A DNA stretch of 64,000 nt from Hallerella sp963652365. Lineage in GTDB: Bacteria; Fibrobacterota; Fibrobacteria; Fibrobacterales; Fibrobacteraceae. The translations under genes and the position numbers were made by a program. This document shows positions 24,716-34,244 of this stretch, in pieces. The stretch is from contig CAVJTH010000005.1 in assembly GCA_963652365.1 (NCBI GenBank), positions 1 through 64,000 of the forward strand, written 5' to 3'. Each line of letters opens with the position of its first letter. Position 1 is the stretch's first letter. The notes below the pieces were generated by a model. The model was not told the origin of the DNA. It saw only the letters and a program-made list of their open reading frames with translations, and did not search any database.

Positions 24716-27700
24716 ATGAAACATCAATTTCTGAAAACGGCGTCCTTGCTCTTCCTGGGGCTCGCGACGACTGCCGCGATGGCGCAGCGCCCACCGCGCA
24801 TCGTCGTTTACAAGATGTTCGACGATCAATATCGCCAGGGCGGTTTTGACTATACCTACGGAGGAAAGGGCGGAACGGTCACCATCACCAAGGATGGCGG
24901 CTACAAGTCCAAGTCCGCGCTCGACATCAAGCTCGACCCGACGGACTACTCCGGCGCTTCCATCTGCCTTTACAACGAAGTCTTCGACTTGACCAAGTAT
25001 ATGCTCGATTCGAAGCTCGAATTCATGATCAAGGGCAAGAACGGCGGCGAACAGATGAAGGTCGGTCTTCTCGACGAAGAAGTTTCCGATGGAAAGAAGA
25101 CCCAGGTTACGCTTCCGATGGCGAAGTACATCGAAGGCGGCGCCGTGACGAAGGACTGGAAAAAGGTTTCCATTCCGCTCGTCGATTTCCCGGATCGCGG
25201 TCTCTACTGGGACAACACCCGCAAGTCCGAATTCCCCGCCCGTATCGACTGGGACAAGATCGCGGAAATTCGCTTCTCGATCGACAAGGGAACCAATTCG
25301 AACTTTGAAGTCTATATCGACAACATCGAAATCGTCAAGGGCAACAAGAAGGCGAAGCCCAAGCCCAAGATCGTCTATTGGGACGAAAACAACGATGTCA
25401 TCGACGGTCCGAAGAACCCGGAAAAGCTCGATGGCAAGGCGAAGACGTACAAGACGTTCTACGAGAACCAGATCCATGGATTCTCCTATGTCTATGGCGG
25501 CTTGACCGCACAGCGCGAAGCCGAATCCAAGACTGCCGGAAACCCGGGCGTCCTCGCGATGTATATCGACAACAACGACTGGTCGGGCGTCACCTATTCG
25601 CTCGGCGAGGGCAACTACATCGACTTGAAGAAGTTCCGCGACAAGGGCGGTCTCTACTTCTGGATCAAGGGCAAGCTCGGCGGCGAAAAGATCTACGTCG
25701 GCATTCTCGACAACCAGGGCAACGACATCAAGAGCCAGACAAAGCTTAGCCTCGGCGACTGGATCGAAGGCGGAAAGATTTCGAATTCCGAGTGGAAGCT
25801 CGCGAAGATTCCGCTGAAGAAGTTCTTCGACAAGGGCAAGGCGTGGGATGCGAACAAGCAGGCCGAAGTCGCCAAGGATGTCCAGTGGGACAAGATCCAG
25901 GAAATCCGCTTCTCGGTCGGCAAGGGCGAGAACCAGGGCGAACCGGGCAAGCCCGCTCCCGTGACGATTTTTGTCGATCAGATTACGTTTACGGAAAATA
26001 TCGACTGGGTGGATCCGGACCTCAAGTGGAACAACTTCAAGTCGAACGCTCCGGACCTCGTGATTTCCGATTTCGAAAGCAAGTTCTCGAAGGACAAGTG
26101 GGAACCGTCGAAGGGCCCGAAGTCCGTGGTCGAAGTCGAAGTGCCGTACAAGACAAGCCACCTCGACGGCAACAGCCTGAACATCAAGCACTTCCTCATG
26201 GCTGACTGGGTCGATGTCGTTCTCGACATGAAGAAGAACAACCGTCCGGCTTCGGATCGCGACTGGACAAGGCACTGGGGCATCATGTTCGACGTCTATT
26301 CCGAAAAGGCGTGGCAGTCGATCACCGTGCAGGTTTCCGACGCGGGCAACGAAATCTTCGTCGCGAATACGGGCGTTCCCAAGGGACGCACCACCGTGCT
26401 CGTTCCGTTCAGGAACTTTGGCAAGTTCCCCTACTACCAGCCGGCCGACGCCAAGGAAAACGGCGTGTTCGACCTGAAGGGCGTGATAAGCCTCGACTTC
26501 AAGCCGGGTGGAGAAGGTACCGAAGGCAACTTCGAAATCGACAACATCAAGCTCACGAACCTCCGCGAAGTCAAGCAGAAGGAACGTCCGAAGGTCATTC
26601 CGGTCGTTGTCAAGGGCGAAAGCGACGTGCTGAACCAGCATATCTCGGACGGCCTCTTCGGCATCAACGTGGCCCTCTGGGACGGCGACATGCTCGACAA
26701 CAAGAAGTTCAAGGTCCAGACCTCCGAATTCGTGAAGCGCATCAATCACGGCATCATCCGCTATCCGGGTGGACTTCGCGCCGATGACGACCACTGGGAA
26801 GAAATCCTCAACAACAAGGACTGGATGGTCGATACGGACGAATTCCTCGACTGGCTGAAGAAGACCGGTTCGAACGCCATGTTCACCGTGAACTTCGGCT
26901 CGGGAACTCCGGAAGAAGCCGCAAAGTGGGTCAAGCACACGAATGTCGTCAAGAAGGCCGGCATCAAGTACTGGGAAATCGGTAACGAAATCTACGGTAA
27001 CTGGCATCCGTATTACGAAAAGTACGGCAAGGACGGCGGCGAGATTTACGGCAAGCGCGCACGCAAGTTCATCGAAGCCATGAAGAAGGTCGATCCGACG
27101 ATCAAGGTCGCGGTTCTCGGCGTTCTCGAAGGCGACTGGAACGAAAAGGTCCTGAAGGAAACGGGCGATATCGCGGACGGTCTCATCGTTCACCACTACC
27201 CGCAGCACTTTGGCGAAGAAAACGACTTCGCGATGCTTTCTTCCCCGCAGACCCTTCCGAAGATCTACGAACGTCTTCACAAGACGGTGAACAAGTGGAC
27301 AAAGACTTTCAACAAGAAGGACAAGATCGAGCTCTGGCTCACCGAATGGAACTCCGTGGACTTCAACCCGGGTCCGCAAACCATCGCTGTCGAAAACGGT
27401 CTCTTTGTCGCCGACTATCTCGGAATGCTCGCCACGGAAAACGTGGACAACGCGCAATACTGGGACGTTCACAACGACATGACCCCGGAAGGCGGCGACT
27501 ATGGCTACCTGACCCGCTCCGGCGAAGAATGCATGAACTGCCCGCGTCCGAGCTACTGGGCTTTCCAGATGGCTTCTGACGCTCTCCGTGGAACGCTCTA
27601 CAAGACGACCATTTCGGGTGACGAAGAAGCTCTCCTCACCGCCTACTATACGGTGAACGGCAAGAAGAAGTCTCTCCTCGTCGTGAACAAGAGCCCATAC

Positions 27701-27889
27701 AGCGACTTCCAGATGAAGCTCGACATTCCGGGATTCAAGGGCAAGGCGAAGGTCCAGGTTCTTGACAAATCGACGGAAAAGCTGAAGGAAGGCTGGGCGA
27801 ACGATCCGTCCAGGAAGGCGAAGACGGTTGACCTGTCGAAGCCGGTGACGGTCGGAAAGCACAACCTCATGCTCATCACGGTGGAATAG
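24716..27889 (+). CDS. celF: Secreted GH51 endoglucanase with CBM30- and CBM11-like modules (CelF/Cel51A type)
   Basis: The 1057-residue protein has a signal peptide cleaved after AMA (about residue 23). Two related N-terminal modules (about 25-220 and 220-440) share YVYGG, LKFWIKGK-type and WDKIxEIRFSxxKG strands and resemble CBM30. A third (about 445-620, ending FEIDNIKLTNL) resembles CBM11. The catalytic GH51 domain follows, with acid/base Glu758 in WEIGNEIYG and nucleophile Glu877 in LWLTEWNS, then a beta-sandwich end. This size and order match the cellulose-binding endoglucanase F of Fibrobacter succinogenes as I recall it. It should cleave cellulose and related glucans outside the cell. 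No sorting-type C-terminal domain was recognised, unlike the xylanase. Two strong hairpins follow the gene. Confidence 0.88.
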   Translation: MKHQFLKTASLLFLGLATTAAMAQRPPRIVVYKMFDDQYRQGGFDYTYGGKGGTVTITKDGGYKSKSALDIKLDPTDYSGASICLYNEVFDLTKYMLDSKLEFMIKGKNGGEQMKVGLLDEEVSDGKKTQVTLPMAKYIEGGAVTKDWKKVSIPLVDFPDRGLYWDNTRKSEFPARIDWDKIAEIRFSIDKGTNSNFEVYIDNIEIVKGNKKAKPKPKIVYWDENNDVIDGPKNPEKLDGKAKTYKTFYENQIHGFSYVYGGLTAQREAESKTAGNPGVLAMYIDNNDWSGVTYSLGEGNYIDLKKFRDKGGLYFWIKGKLGGEKIYVGILDNQGNDIKSQTKLSLGDWIEGGKISNSEWKLAKIPLKKFFDKGKAWDANKQAEVAKDVQWDKIQEIRFSVGKGENQGEPGKPAPVTIFVDQITFTENIDWVDPDLKWNNFKSNAPDLVISDFESKFSKDKWEPSKGPKSVVEVEVPYKTSHLDGNSLNIKHFLMADWVDVVLDMKKNNRPASDRDWTRHWGIMFDVYSEKAWQSITVQVSDAGNEIFVANTGVPKGRTTVLVPFRNFGKFPYYQPADAKENGVFDLKGVISLDFKPGGEGTEGNFEIDNIKLTNLREVKQKERPKVIPVVVKGESDVLNQHISDGLFGINVALWDGDMLDNKKFKVQTSEFVKRINHGIIRYPGGLRADDDHWEEILNNKDWMVDTDEFLDWLKKTGSNAMFTVNFGSGTPEEAAKWVKHTNVVKKAGIKYWEIGNEIYGNWHPYYEKYGKDGGEIYGKRARKFIEAMKKVDPTIKVAVLGVLEGDWNEKVLKETGDIADGLIVHHYPQHFGEENDFAMLSSPQTLPKIYERLHKTVNKWTKTFNKKDKIELWLTEWNSVDFNPGPQTIAVENGLFVADYLGMLATENVDNAQYWDVHNDMTPEGGDYGYLTRSGEECMNCPRPSYWAFQMASDALRGTLYKTTISGDEEALLTAYYTVNGKKKSLLVVNKSPYSDFQMKLDIPGFKGKAKVQVLDKSTEKLKEGWANDPSRKAKTVDLSKPVTVGKHNLMLITVE

Positions 27890-27916
27890 TTCGGAACCTT
27901 TGGTTTCCGGATTCGA

Positions 27917-27947
27917 AAAAGTCCCGGCGAAAGCCGGGACTTTTCGT
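27917..27947 (+). terminator. Strong terminator after celF with a GAAA tetraloop
   Basis: A perfect 12-base stem, 27917-27928 with 27933-27944, is closed by a GAAA tetraloop and flanked by A and T tracts. It can act on both strands, ending celF and the opposing murA transcript. Confidence 0.9.
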
Positions 27948-27956
27948 ATAAACGAA

Positions 27957-27984
27957 AACCACCAGCCGGGCTGGTGGTTCAATT
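27957..27984. terminator. Second hairpin between celF and murA
   Basis: AACCACCAG (27957-27965) pairs with CTGGTGGTT (27971-27979) around a CCGGG loop. T-rich sequence lies on the plus side and a GTTTTCG tract on the minus side. It is probably the main terminator for murA. Confidence 0.75.
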
Positions 27985-28009
27985 TTCGGGGTATGGATAC
28001 TTCGCGGAT

Positions 28010-29278
28010 CTATGTCTGGTCGTTTTGACGCAGAATCTTTCCGCCGAGCCCTGCCATCTTCGCTTCGAAGTTTTCGTAGCCGCGGTCGAGGTGGTAGATT
28101 CGGCTGACGCGCGTTTCGCCTTCGGCGACAAGTCCCGCGAGGACTAGAGCCGCGGCCGCCCGCAGGTCGGAGGCCATGACCGGTGCGCCCTGGAGCTTTT
28201 CGACTCCCTTGACGGTCGCCGTGTTGCCTTCGAGCGAGATGTTCGCTCCGAGACGGTTCAGTTCCGCGACATGCTTGAAGCGGTCGAGGTACACGGTGTC
28301 CCGGATCTTGCTCTCGCCGGGGACTGTCGCGAGGACGGCCATCAGCGGGGCCTGCAGGTCGGTGGGAAATCCCGGATAGGGTTCCGTTTCGACGCGAACG
28401 GGCTTGAGATCCCGCGACGAGGCATCGACTTCCGCCCAGTCCTCTCCCGTGTGGACGATGCAGCCCATTTCCTCGAAGATGTCGAGCAGGGACTTGATGT
28501 GTTTCGGATTGCAGCGCGTCGCCTTGACCTTTCCGCGCGTGATGACGGCTCCGCACAGAAAGGATCCCGCTTCGATTCGGTCGGGGATGGTCTTGCTTTC
28601 GCCCGGGTGCATCTTTTCGACGCCGTGGATGACGAGCGATCTTGTGCCGCGCCCTTCGATGCATGCGCCCATGTCCTGGAGCAGATCGACCAGGGAATCG
28701 ATTTCCGGTTCGATGGATGCGTTTTCCAGGACGCTTGTGCCGCGTGCGAGCGTTGCCGCCATCAGGACGTTGACGGTCGCTCCGACGGATGAAATCGGGA
28801 ATCGGAAATTCCCGCCGGGAAGCGGTCCGTCCGATGTCGCTTCGACGTATCCGTGGGTCACCTCGATTTTCGCGCCGAGGGCTTCGAGTCCCTTGAGGTG
28901 CAAGTCAACCGGGCGCGGTCCCCAGGCGCATCCGCCGGGAAGGGAGACGCGGCAACGTCCGAATCTCGCGACGAGAGGGCCGAGAACATAGAAGCTCGCG
29001 CGCATGGTGCTGACCAGTTCGTAGGGGGCTTCGAGATGGTTCGCGCCGCAGGTGTCGATCTTGAATTCGTGTGCGCCTCCGTCGATGCGGCATCCGATCA
29101 CGCGGAGAACGTTCGACATGGTCTTGGTGTCGCGCAGATAGGGAACGCCCGTGATGGTCGTGGTCCCTTCGGCAAGCATCGCCGCGGTCATGGTCGCGAG
29201 AACTGCGTTTTTTGCCCCGGAAATCGCGACTTCTCCGGAAAGGGGCCTTGCAAGCTGGGAAATAGAAAAGTAGTCCAT
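28010..29278 (-). CDS. murA: UDP-N-acetylglucosamine 1-carboxyvinyltransferase
   Basis: MurA starts peptidoglycan synthesis by moving enolpyruvate from PEP to UDP-GlcNAc. The 422-residue protein has the N-terminal GEVAISGAKNAVL motif. The PEP and fosfomycin site loop LPGGCAWGPRPVDLHL carries Cys117, so it is the fosfomycin-sensitive form by sequence. The late PYPGFPTDLQAP and YHLDRGYENF motifs are present. It lies six bases downstream of the GYF-RDD gene in one transcript and is followed by the bidirectional terminator pair. Confidence 0.96.
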   Translation of the reverse strand: MDYFSISQLARPLSGEVAISGAKNAVLATMTAAMLAEGTTTITGVPYLRDTKTMSNVLRVIGCRIDGGAHEFKIDTCGANHLEAPYELVSTMRASFYVLGPLVARFGRCRVSLPGGCAWGPRPVDLHLKGLEALGAKIEVTHGYVEATSDGPLPGGNFRFPISSVGATVNVLMAATLARGTSVLENASIEPEIDSLVDLLQDMGACIEGRGTRSLVIHGVEKMHPGESKTIPDRIEAGSFLCGAVITRGKVKATRCNPKHIKSLLDIFEEMGCIVHTGEDWAEVDASSRDLKPVRVETEPYPGFPTDLQAPLMAVLATVPGESKIRDTVYLDRFKHVAELNRLGANISLEGNTATVKGVEKLQGAPVMASDLRAAAALVLAGLVAEGETRVSRIYHLDRGYENFEAKMAGLGGKILRQNDQT

Positions 29279-29284
29279 GCGGGA

Positions 29285-30085
29285 TCAATCCTTGGAGGCG
29301 GAATCCTTGGCGCCTGGCAGCTTCCTTGGCAGGCGGACGACGCGTGTCCTGGCGAAAAAGTCGTGCAGGGCGCGCTTTTGCGGGTCGATGAGGGCGATGA
29401 TGTAGCCGATGCCGTAAAAAATCAGGGTCGCCTGGGTGAGCAGGCTGAAAACGTAGCGGACGATCGCGCCCGAAAGCTTGAGCGGGGATGCGTCCGCCCG
29501 TTCGATTCGGAGACGCAGGAGAAGCTTGCCCGGTGTCGCGGAAAGGAACCCGTTGAAGCATACAAAGTAAACTGTCTGGATGACGAACCACAGGAGAAAA
29601 AGTTCCGTCATGCCGGGAATCGCCGCGAATTCTTCGCTGGGACTTATCGATAGGGGATTTGCGGAATATTTTTCGGTGAGCGCCCCGAAGGCGGTCGTGA
29701 TGCTTTCCAGGTGGATGACCGAGAGCTTGTCGAGAATGGCCGCGCCGAGTTCCCACAGCAGGGAGACGATGAAATTGTCGAGGACGAGTGCCGCTCCGCG
29801 GATGAAGAAGCCCGCGTAGGACCTTGTCCCCTGTCTCTCGATGCGTTCCCTGAGAAGCGCTTCGACGGTTTCCTTCAGTTGCCGTTCGGTTTCGGCGCTG
29901 GAATCCCTGGAAATGTCTTCCATGGCCTTTCCGTATGAAATCCAGCCGGACAGGCCCTTGTGCCAGACGAGCGTCGAATCGTCTATCTTGCCATCCCGTT
30001 TCAATGCTTGCAAGTCTTCGAGAGCGAGCGGACCTTGTCGGCGGTCGCCTTCTTGAATGCTTTCGTCGATGTAAAACCAGTTCAT
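29285..30085 (-). CDS. RDD-family membrane protein with N-terminal GYF_2 domain
   Basis: The 266-residue protein starts with a GYF_2/DUF4339 domain (about residues 1-60; FYIDESIQEGDRRQGPLALE, TLVWHKGLSGW). A linker leads to an RDD transmembrane domain from about residue 105, with about three to four helices and an FARTRVVRLP motif near the end. Function of RDD proteins is mostly unknown. GYF_2 domains are thought to bind proteins. It precedes murA by six bases, so an envelope role is plausible. Its start region shares a short AT-rich divergent gap with rapA. Confidence 0.8.
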   Translation of the reverse strand: MNWFYIDESIQEGDRRQGPLALEDLQALKRDGKIDDSTLVWHKGLSGWISYGKAMEDISRDSSAETERQLKETVEALLRERIERQGTRSYAGFFIRGAALVLDNFIVSLLWELGAAILDKLSVIHLESITTAFGALTEKYSANPLSISPSEEFAAIPGMTELFLLWFVIQTVYFVCFNGFLSATPGKLLLRLRIERADASPLKLSGAIVRYVFSLLTQATLIFYGIGYIIALIDPQKRALHDFFARTRVVRLPRKLPGAKDSASKD

Positions 30086-30112
30086 AAGTCGCGCTTAAAT
30101 TTACAAAAAAGC

Positions 30113-30120
30113 TAACTTGT
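30113..30120 (+). promoter_or_regulatory. -7/-10 like element for rapA
   Basis: TAACTTGT ends five bases before the ATG at 30126. This supports that ATG over a TTG at 30117, which overlaps the element. Confidence 0.35.
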
Positions 30121-30125
30121 GCGCT

Positions 30126-33074
30126 ATGAGTACATTTCAAATCGGTCAGCGCTATACCAGCGAACAGGAACCTGAACTCGGTGTCGGCAGAGTTCAAAAT
30201 GTCGAATTCAAGAATGTGACAATCGAGTTCCCGGCGGTGAAGCAGACCCGGATCTATCGGACGGCTTCGGCTCCGGTCAAGCGCTATCTTCTTGCGGTCG
30301 GAGAAAACGCGAAAAGCGAAAAGGGCGTCTCCTTCACGGTCGAGAACATCCGGATGGAAAATTCCCTCGCTATCTATCTAGGCCGCGGGGGACGCGAAAT
30401 GAGGGAATCCGATCTGGTTCCCAAGGCGTCGCCGAGGGCTTCCGATATCTTTTCCAGGCTGATCCGAGGCGAATGTGCGGACAACAGGGAATTTCTGCGG
30501 AGAGAAAGGGCGAACGAACTTTCTTGCGAGTGGCAGCGTTCGTCGGTTCGCGGCATGATCGGCCCCCGCGTGAACCTGATTCCGCATCAGTATTACCTTT
30601 GCAAGCGCGCGTGCAGTTCGAGCGATCTTCCGCGCCTGATGCTTTCGGACGAGGTGGGTCTCGGAAAGACGATCGAAGCGGGGATGATCTGGCACTCGCT
30701 TCACAGTACGGGCCGCATCGCGAGGACGCTGATTCTCGTTCCGGAATCCCTCAAGCACCAGTGGATGACCGAGATGGTGCGGCGATTCAACCATGTCTTT
30801 ACGCTCGTCGATGAAGGTTTTGTGCGAAGCTTTCTCGAAAGCGGGCATGGCGGAACCGGCGAAACGGAAAATCCGTTCTGCCTGGTAAACGACGTTATCT
30901 GCACGATCGAGTTCGTGATGAGCCAACCGGCGCTCATGCAGGATTTCTTGCGGGCGACGTGGGACTTGACGATTGTCGATGAAGCGCATCACCTGGTCTG
31001 CGAAGACGACTTTACGAGCAAGGAATATCTGCTGGTGAATTCCATCACGACGCGGACCAAGGGCATTCTTCTCTTGACGGGAACGCCGCTACAGCTGCAG
31101 CCCGAATCCCATTTCAACCGGCTTCGGATGCTTGACCCGGAACGCTTTACGGATTACCGGGAATTCCTGAAGGACGAAGATTCCTACCGGAAAATCGTGC
31201 GGGATCTGTCGAGGCTTCCGATGGATTCCGACGAGACGATTTCGTGGGACGCTCTTTCCGAAGCGCTTCCGAAGAATTCCCCGATTCGGGAATGGCTTTC
31301 CAGGGAAAATACGCGCGAGATGACCGCGGGCGAATGGATCCGCCGGATAGTCGATGCCATGGGAACGGGGTCTGTCGTTTTCCGGAATACGCGCCGTAGC
31401 GTGGGAGGCTTTCCGAAACGCGAACTTTTTGCCGTCGAGCTTGAGCCAAACGCGAAATACAGGGCGCTCGTGCAGAAGGCGAGCGATGCCGATCCGGATC
31501 ATTCGTTCGAAATCATGGTCGATGGGCTCTTGCGTACAAAGTACAGGACGACCTGGGCGGACGACGAGAGAATTTCCTGGCTTCTCGATTTCCTGGAGAA
31601 GAATCCCGGGGAAAAGGTCCTCCTGATTTGCGAACATCCCGACGTGGTGAACGCGCTTTCCTCGGTCCTTGCCGAAAAGATCGGAGCGAACGGCCTCGTG
31701 ACATTCACCGAGAACATGTCCATTCTTGCGCGGGATCGCGCCGCGGCAAGCTTTGCCGATGACCGTGGCCCGATGCTGATGGTCGCTTCGGAAATCGGAT
31801 CGGAAGGGCGAAATTTCCAGTTCAGCCACAACCTGGTCCTTTTCGACTTGCCGCTCGACGCGGCTCTCGTGGAACAGCGGATCGGGCGCCTGGACAGAAT
31901 CGGCCAGACAGAGACGATTCGGATACACGTTCCCTACGTCAAGGGAAGCGCCCAGGAAGTGATTTTCCATTGGTACCACGAAGGGCTTGGCGCTTTCGGC
32001 GCGCCTCTCATGAGCGGAGGCGAGCTCTTTCTGAAATATACGGAAGCGCTTATCGCGGCGATGGTGGATCCGGAGCACAGGCTTTCCGAATTCATGGAAC
32101 AGACGCTTCCCCTGGTTCGGAAGGACAGCGAATCGCTTCGGAAAAATATCGAGAAGGGACGCGACAAGCTGCTGGAATTCAATTCGCGCGACCCGCTCGC
32201 CTCGAAGAGAATCACGGACGAAATCCGGAAAATCGATGCGGACTCCCGCCTGAAGGACCTGATGCTCGATACGCTTCTCGCTTCGGGCGTGGAAGTGGAA
32301 AACGGCTATGTGCCGACAAGTCTTGTCTTTCGCGCGGGTTCCCAGGTGGAGGCTGGCGCCATCCCGGGGCTTCCTTCGCGTTCGACGCTCGCGATAACGC
32401 TTTCCGCCTCGGACGGCGAAGAGGAAAAGGCGGCGGACGGGGCCGGAGAGCTCACGGGAACTTTCGACCGTACCGTCGCGATGTCTCACGACGAGATTTC
32501 ATTCCTGAGCTTTGAACATCCGCTTGCGCAGGGCGTTCTCGACATGGCGACCGCTTCGGGAAAGGGCGTCACCGCTTGCGTCATCTGGGACGATGCCGGT
32601 TCGAAAGACCTGATCATGCAGTACAACTTTGTCATCGAGCCTTCCGTGCCGGCGGCGTGGGGACTTTCCGATATCGCAGGGCCCGAAGTGGTCCGGGTAC
32701 TGATCGATTCGCACGGGAACGACTGCTCCGACAGAATCGCCAGGATGGATGCCGGGAAGATGCGAAACGCGAATGTTCCCCAAAAGGTTCCCGTGGTGAC
32801 GGAAAAGCTCCGCTACTTTGCGAGTACGGGACATGCGCTCGCCAAGAGGATCGCCCAGCAGAAAATGGAACGCTTTGCCGGGGAATCCGCGGCGAAGGTC
32901 GAGGAACGCGCGGAAAGGGAATACCAGCGGATGAACCACCTGCTCTCTCTTCGCGGCAAGGCGCAGAACAGTCCGCTTCTCGACAGCCTTCGAAAGAATG
33001 TCGGAATTTACAGGAAGGCCGCCTTGAATCCGCAAATCCGTCTGGATTCCATCCGGCTTCTCGTGTGCCGCTAA
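30126..33074 (+). CDS. rapA: RNA polymerase-associated SNF2-type ATPase
   Basis: RapA is a Swi2/Snf2 ATPase that binds RNA polymerase and promotes its recycling. The 982-residue protein has an N-terminal Tudor-like region, then GPRVNLIPHQYYL and the Walker A motif DEVGLGKTIEAG (Lys181). The DEAH box IVDEAHHLV is followed by the C-terminal helicase lobe with EQRIGRLDRIGQTETI and a RapA C-terminal region (QEVIFHWYHEGLGAF). Length and motifs fit RapA rather than other Snf2 enzymes. The ATG at 30126 follows a promoter-like TAACTTGT. proB begins 21 bases downstream with its own RBS. Confidence 0.9.
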   Translation: MSTFQIGQRYTSEQEPELGVGRVQNVEFKNVTIEFPAVKQTRIYRTASAPVKRYLLAVGENAKSEKGVSFTVENIRMENSLAIYLGRGGREMRESDLVPKASPRASDIFSRLIRGECADNREFLRRERANELSCEWQRSSVRGMIGPRVNLIPHQYYLCKRACSSSDLPRLMLSDEVGLGKTIEAGMIWHSLHSTGRIARTLILVPESLKHQWMTEMVRRFNHVFTLVDEGFVRSFLESGHGGTGETENPFCLVNDVICTIEFVMSQPALMQDFLRATWDLTIVDEAHHLVCEDDFTSKEYLLVNSITTRTKGILLLTGTPLQLQPESHFNRLRMLDPERFTDYREFLKDEDSYRKIVRDLSRLPMDSDETISWDALSEALPKNSPIREWLSRENTREMTAGEWIRRIVDAMGTGSVVFRNTRRSVGGFPKRELFAVELEPNAKYRALVQKASDADPDHSFEIMVDGLLRTKYRTTWADDERISWLLDFLEKNPGEKVLLICEHPDVVNALSSVLAEKIGANGLVTFTENMSILARDRAAASFADDRGPMLMVASEIGSEGRNFQFSHNLVLFDLPLDAALVEQRIGRLDRIGQTETIRIHVPYVKGSAQEVIFHWYHEGLGAFGAPLMSGGELFLKYTEALIAAMVDPEHRLSEFMEQTLPLVRKDSESLRKNIEKGRDKLLEFNSRDPLASKRITDEIRKIDADSRLKDLMLDTLLASGVEVENGYVPTSLVFRAGSQVEAGAIPGLPSRSTLAITLSASDGEEEKAADGAGELTGTFDRTVAMSHDEISFLSFEHPLAQGVLDMATASGKGVTACVIWDDAGSKDLIMQYNFVIEPSVPAAWGLSDIAGPEVVRVLIDSHGNDCSDRIARMDAGKMRNANVPQKVPVVTEKLRYFASTGHALAKRIAQQKMERFAGESAAKVEERAEREYQRMNHLLSLRGKAQNSPLLDSLRKNVGIYRKAALNPQIRLDSIRLLVCR

Positions 33075-33095
33075 AGGGAAAGGTAGGAAGTTGAA

Positions 33096-34238
33096 ATGAG
33101 CGATTTACGCAGAAACGTCCTGGGCGAAGCGAAACGCATTGTCATCAAGATAGGTTCGCGAATCCTGGTGGATTCCGCAAGGAACGGAGTCCGGGAAGAC
33201 TATATCGGAAAGCTCGCGCATTCCGTCGCAAGGCTTGTGGAAGGCGGCAAGGAAGTCATCATCGTGACGAGCGGTGCCGTGGGAACGGGAATGGCGATTC
33301 TCGGATACAGCGAAAAGCCGAAAGTTCTCTCGGAGAAGCAGGCCTGCGCCGCGGTCGGTCAAATCGGGCTGATGCATTCCTATCGGGAAAAGTTCCTCGC
33401 CGAGAATCTTCCCGTGGGGCAGATCCTGCTTTCCGCGGACGATTTCCGCGACCGTACGCGCTACAAGAATCTGCAGAACACTCTGCATACGATGATCGAC
33501 AAGGGAATCGTTCCCCTGATCAACGAAAACGATTCGCTAGCGGTCAAGGAGCTGAACGCGATAGGCGACAACGACAAGCTTTCGAGCGACGTCGCCCTGT
33601 TCTTCGATGCGGACCTGCTCCTGGTCTTTACGGACGAGGATGGTCTTTTCAACGACAACCCGAAGAAGAATCCGAAGGCGCGCCTCTTGCGCTTTGTTCC
33701 CGAAATCACTCCGGAAATCATGGCGCTCACGGGAAAGCCCGGGGAGTCCGGTTCCGCGGTGAGCACGGGCGGCATGCGCTCCAAGGTGGAATCGATCCGG
33801 GCGGTGGTGAAAAGCGGATGCAACGCGTTTCTCGCGAACGGCCTGAAGGTATTTCCCGACGAAATCGTCTTTGGCGACGCGCTCGGCACGCTCTTTATCG
33901 GAAACCGCAAGAAGCTTGGGAGCCGCAAGCGCTGGCTTTCCTTCATCAGTTCCCCGAGCGGCAGTGTCGTGGTCGATGCGGGCTGCATCCTCGCGCTCAG
34001 AAAGAAGCATTCGAGCCTGCTTCCCGTCGGTGTCGTCGCGATTCGCAGGCATTTTTCCGCGGGAGACCTGATCGAGGTCCTTTCGGAATCCGGAGAAAAG
34101 GTCGCCCGGGGAATTTCCCAGATGGACAGCGCGAACCTGAAGCTCGTGCTGCACGAAAAGACTTCGCAGGTTCGCTCCAAGCTCGGAAGGAACGTGCCCG
34201 AAGAGGTCATTCACAAGAACAATCTCGTCGTCTTCTGA
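33096..34238 (+). CDS. proB: Glutamate 5-kinase with PUA domain
   Basis: ProB phosphorylates glutamate in the first step of proline synthesis. The 380-residue protein has the amino-acid-kinase fold (RIVIKIGSRILVD, IIVTSGAVGTGM, PLINENDSLAVKE, AIGDNDKLSSDVA, STGGMRSKVESI). A C-terminal PUA domain (about residues 285-370) has the typical GSVVVDAGCILAL strand. AGGTAGGAAG provides an RBS. It is downstream of rapA, and proA is not adjacent. It ends six bases before the convergent recombinase gene with no hairpin between. Confidence 0.95.
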   Translation: MSDLRRNVLGEAKRIVIKIGSRILVDSARNGVREDYIGKLAHSVARLVEGGKEVIIVTSGAVGTGMAILGYSEKPKVLSEKQACAAVGQIGLMHSYREKFLAENLPVGQILLSADDFRDRTRYKNLQNTLHTMIDKGIVPLINENDSLAVKELNAIGDNDKLSSDVALFFDADLLLVFTDEDGLFNDNPKKNPKARLLRFVPEITPEIMALTGKPGESGSAVSTGGMRSKVESIRAVVKSGCNAFLANGLKVFPDEIVFGDALGTLFIGNRKKLGSRKRWLSFISSPSGSVVVDAGCILALRKKHSSLLPVGVVAIRRHFSAGDLIEVLSESGEKVARGISQMDSANLKLVLHEKTSQVRSKLGRNVPEEVIHKNNLVVF

Positions 34239-34244
34239 AAACGG

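Noticed and set aside
24683..27982. Open frame of about 1100 codons on the minus strand opposite celF
   Set aside because: Same shadow effect. The translation is Val/Arg/Asp-rich with no recognisable motif, while the plus strand has signal peptide, modules and catalytic residues.
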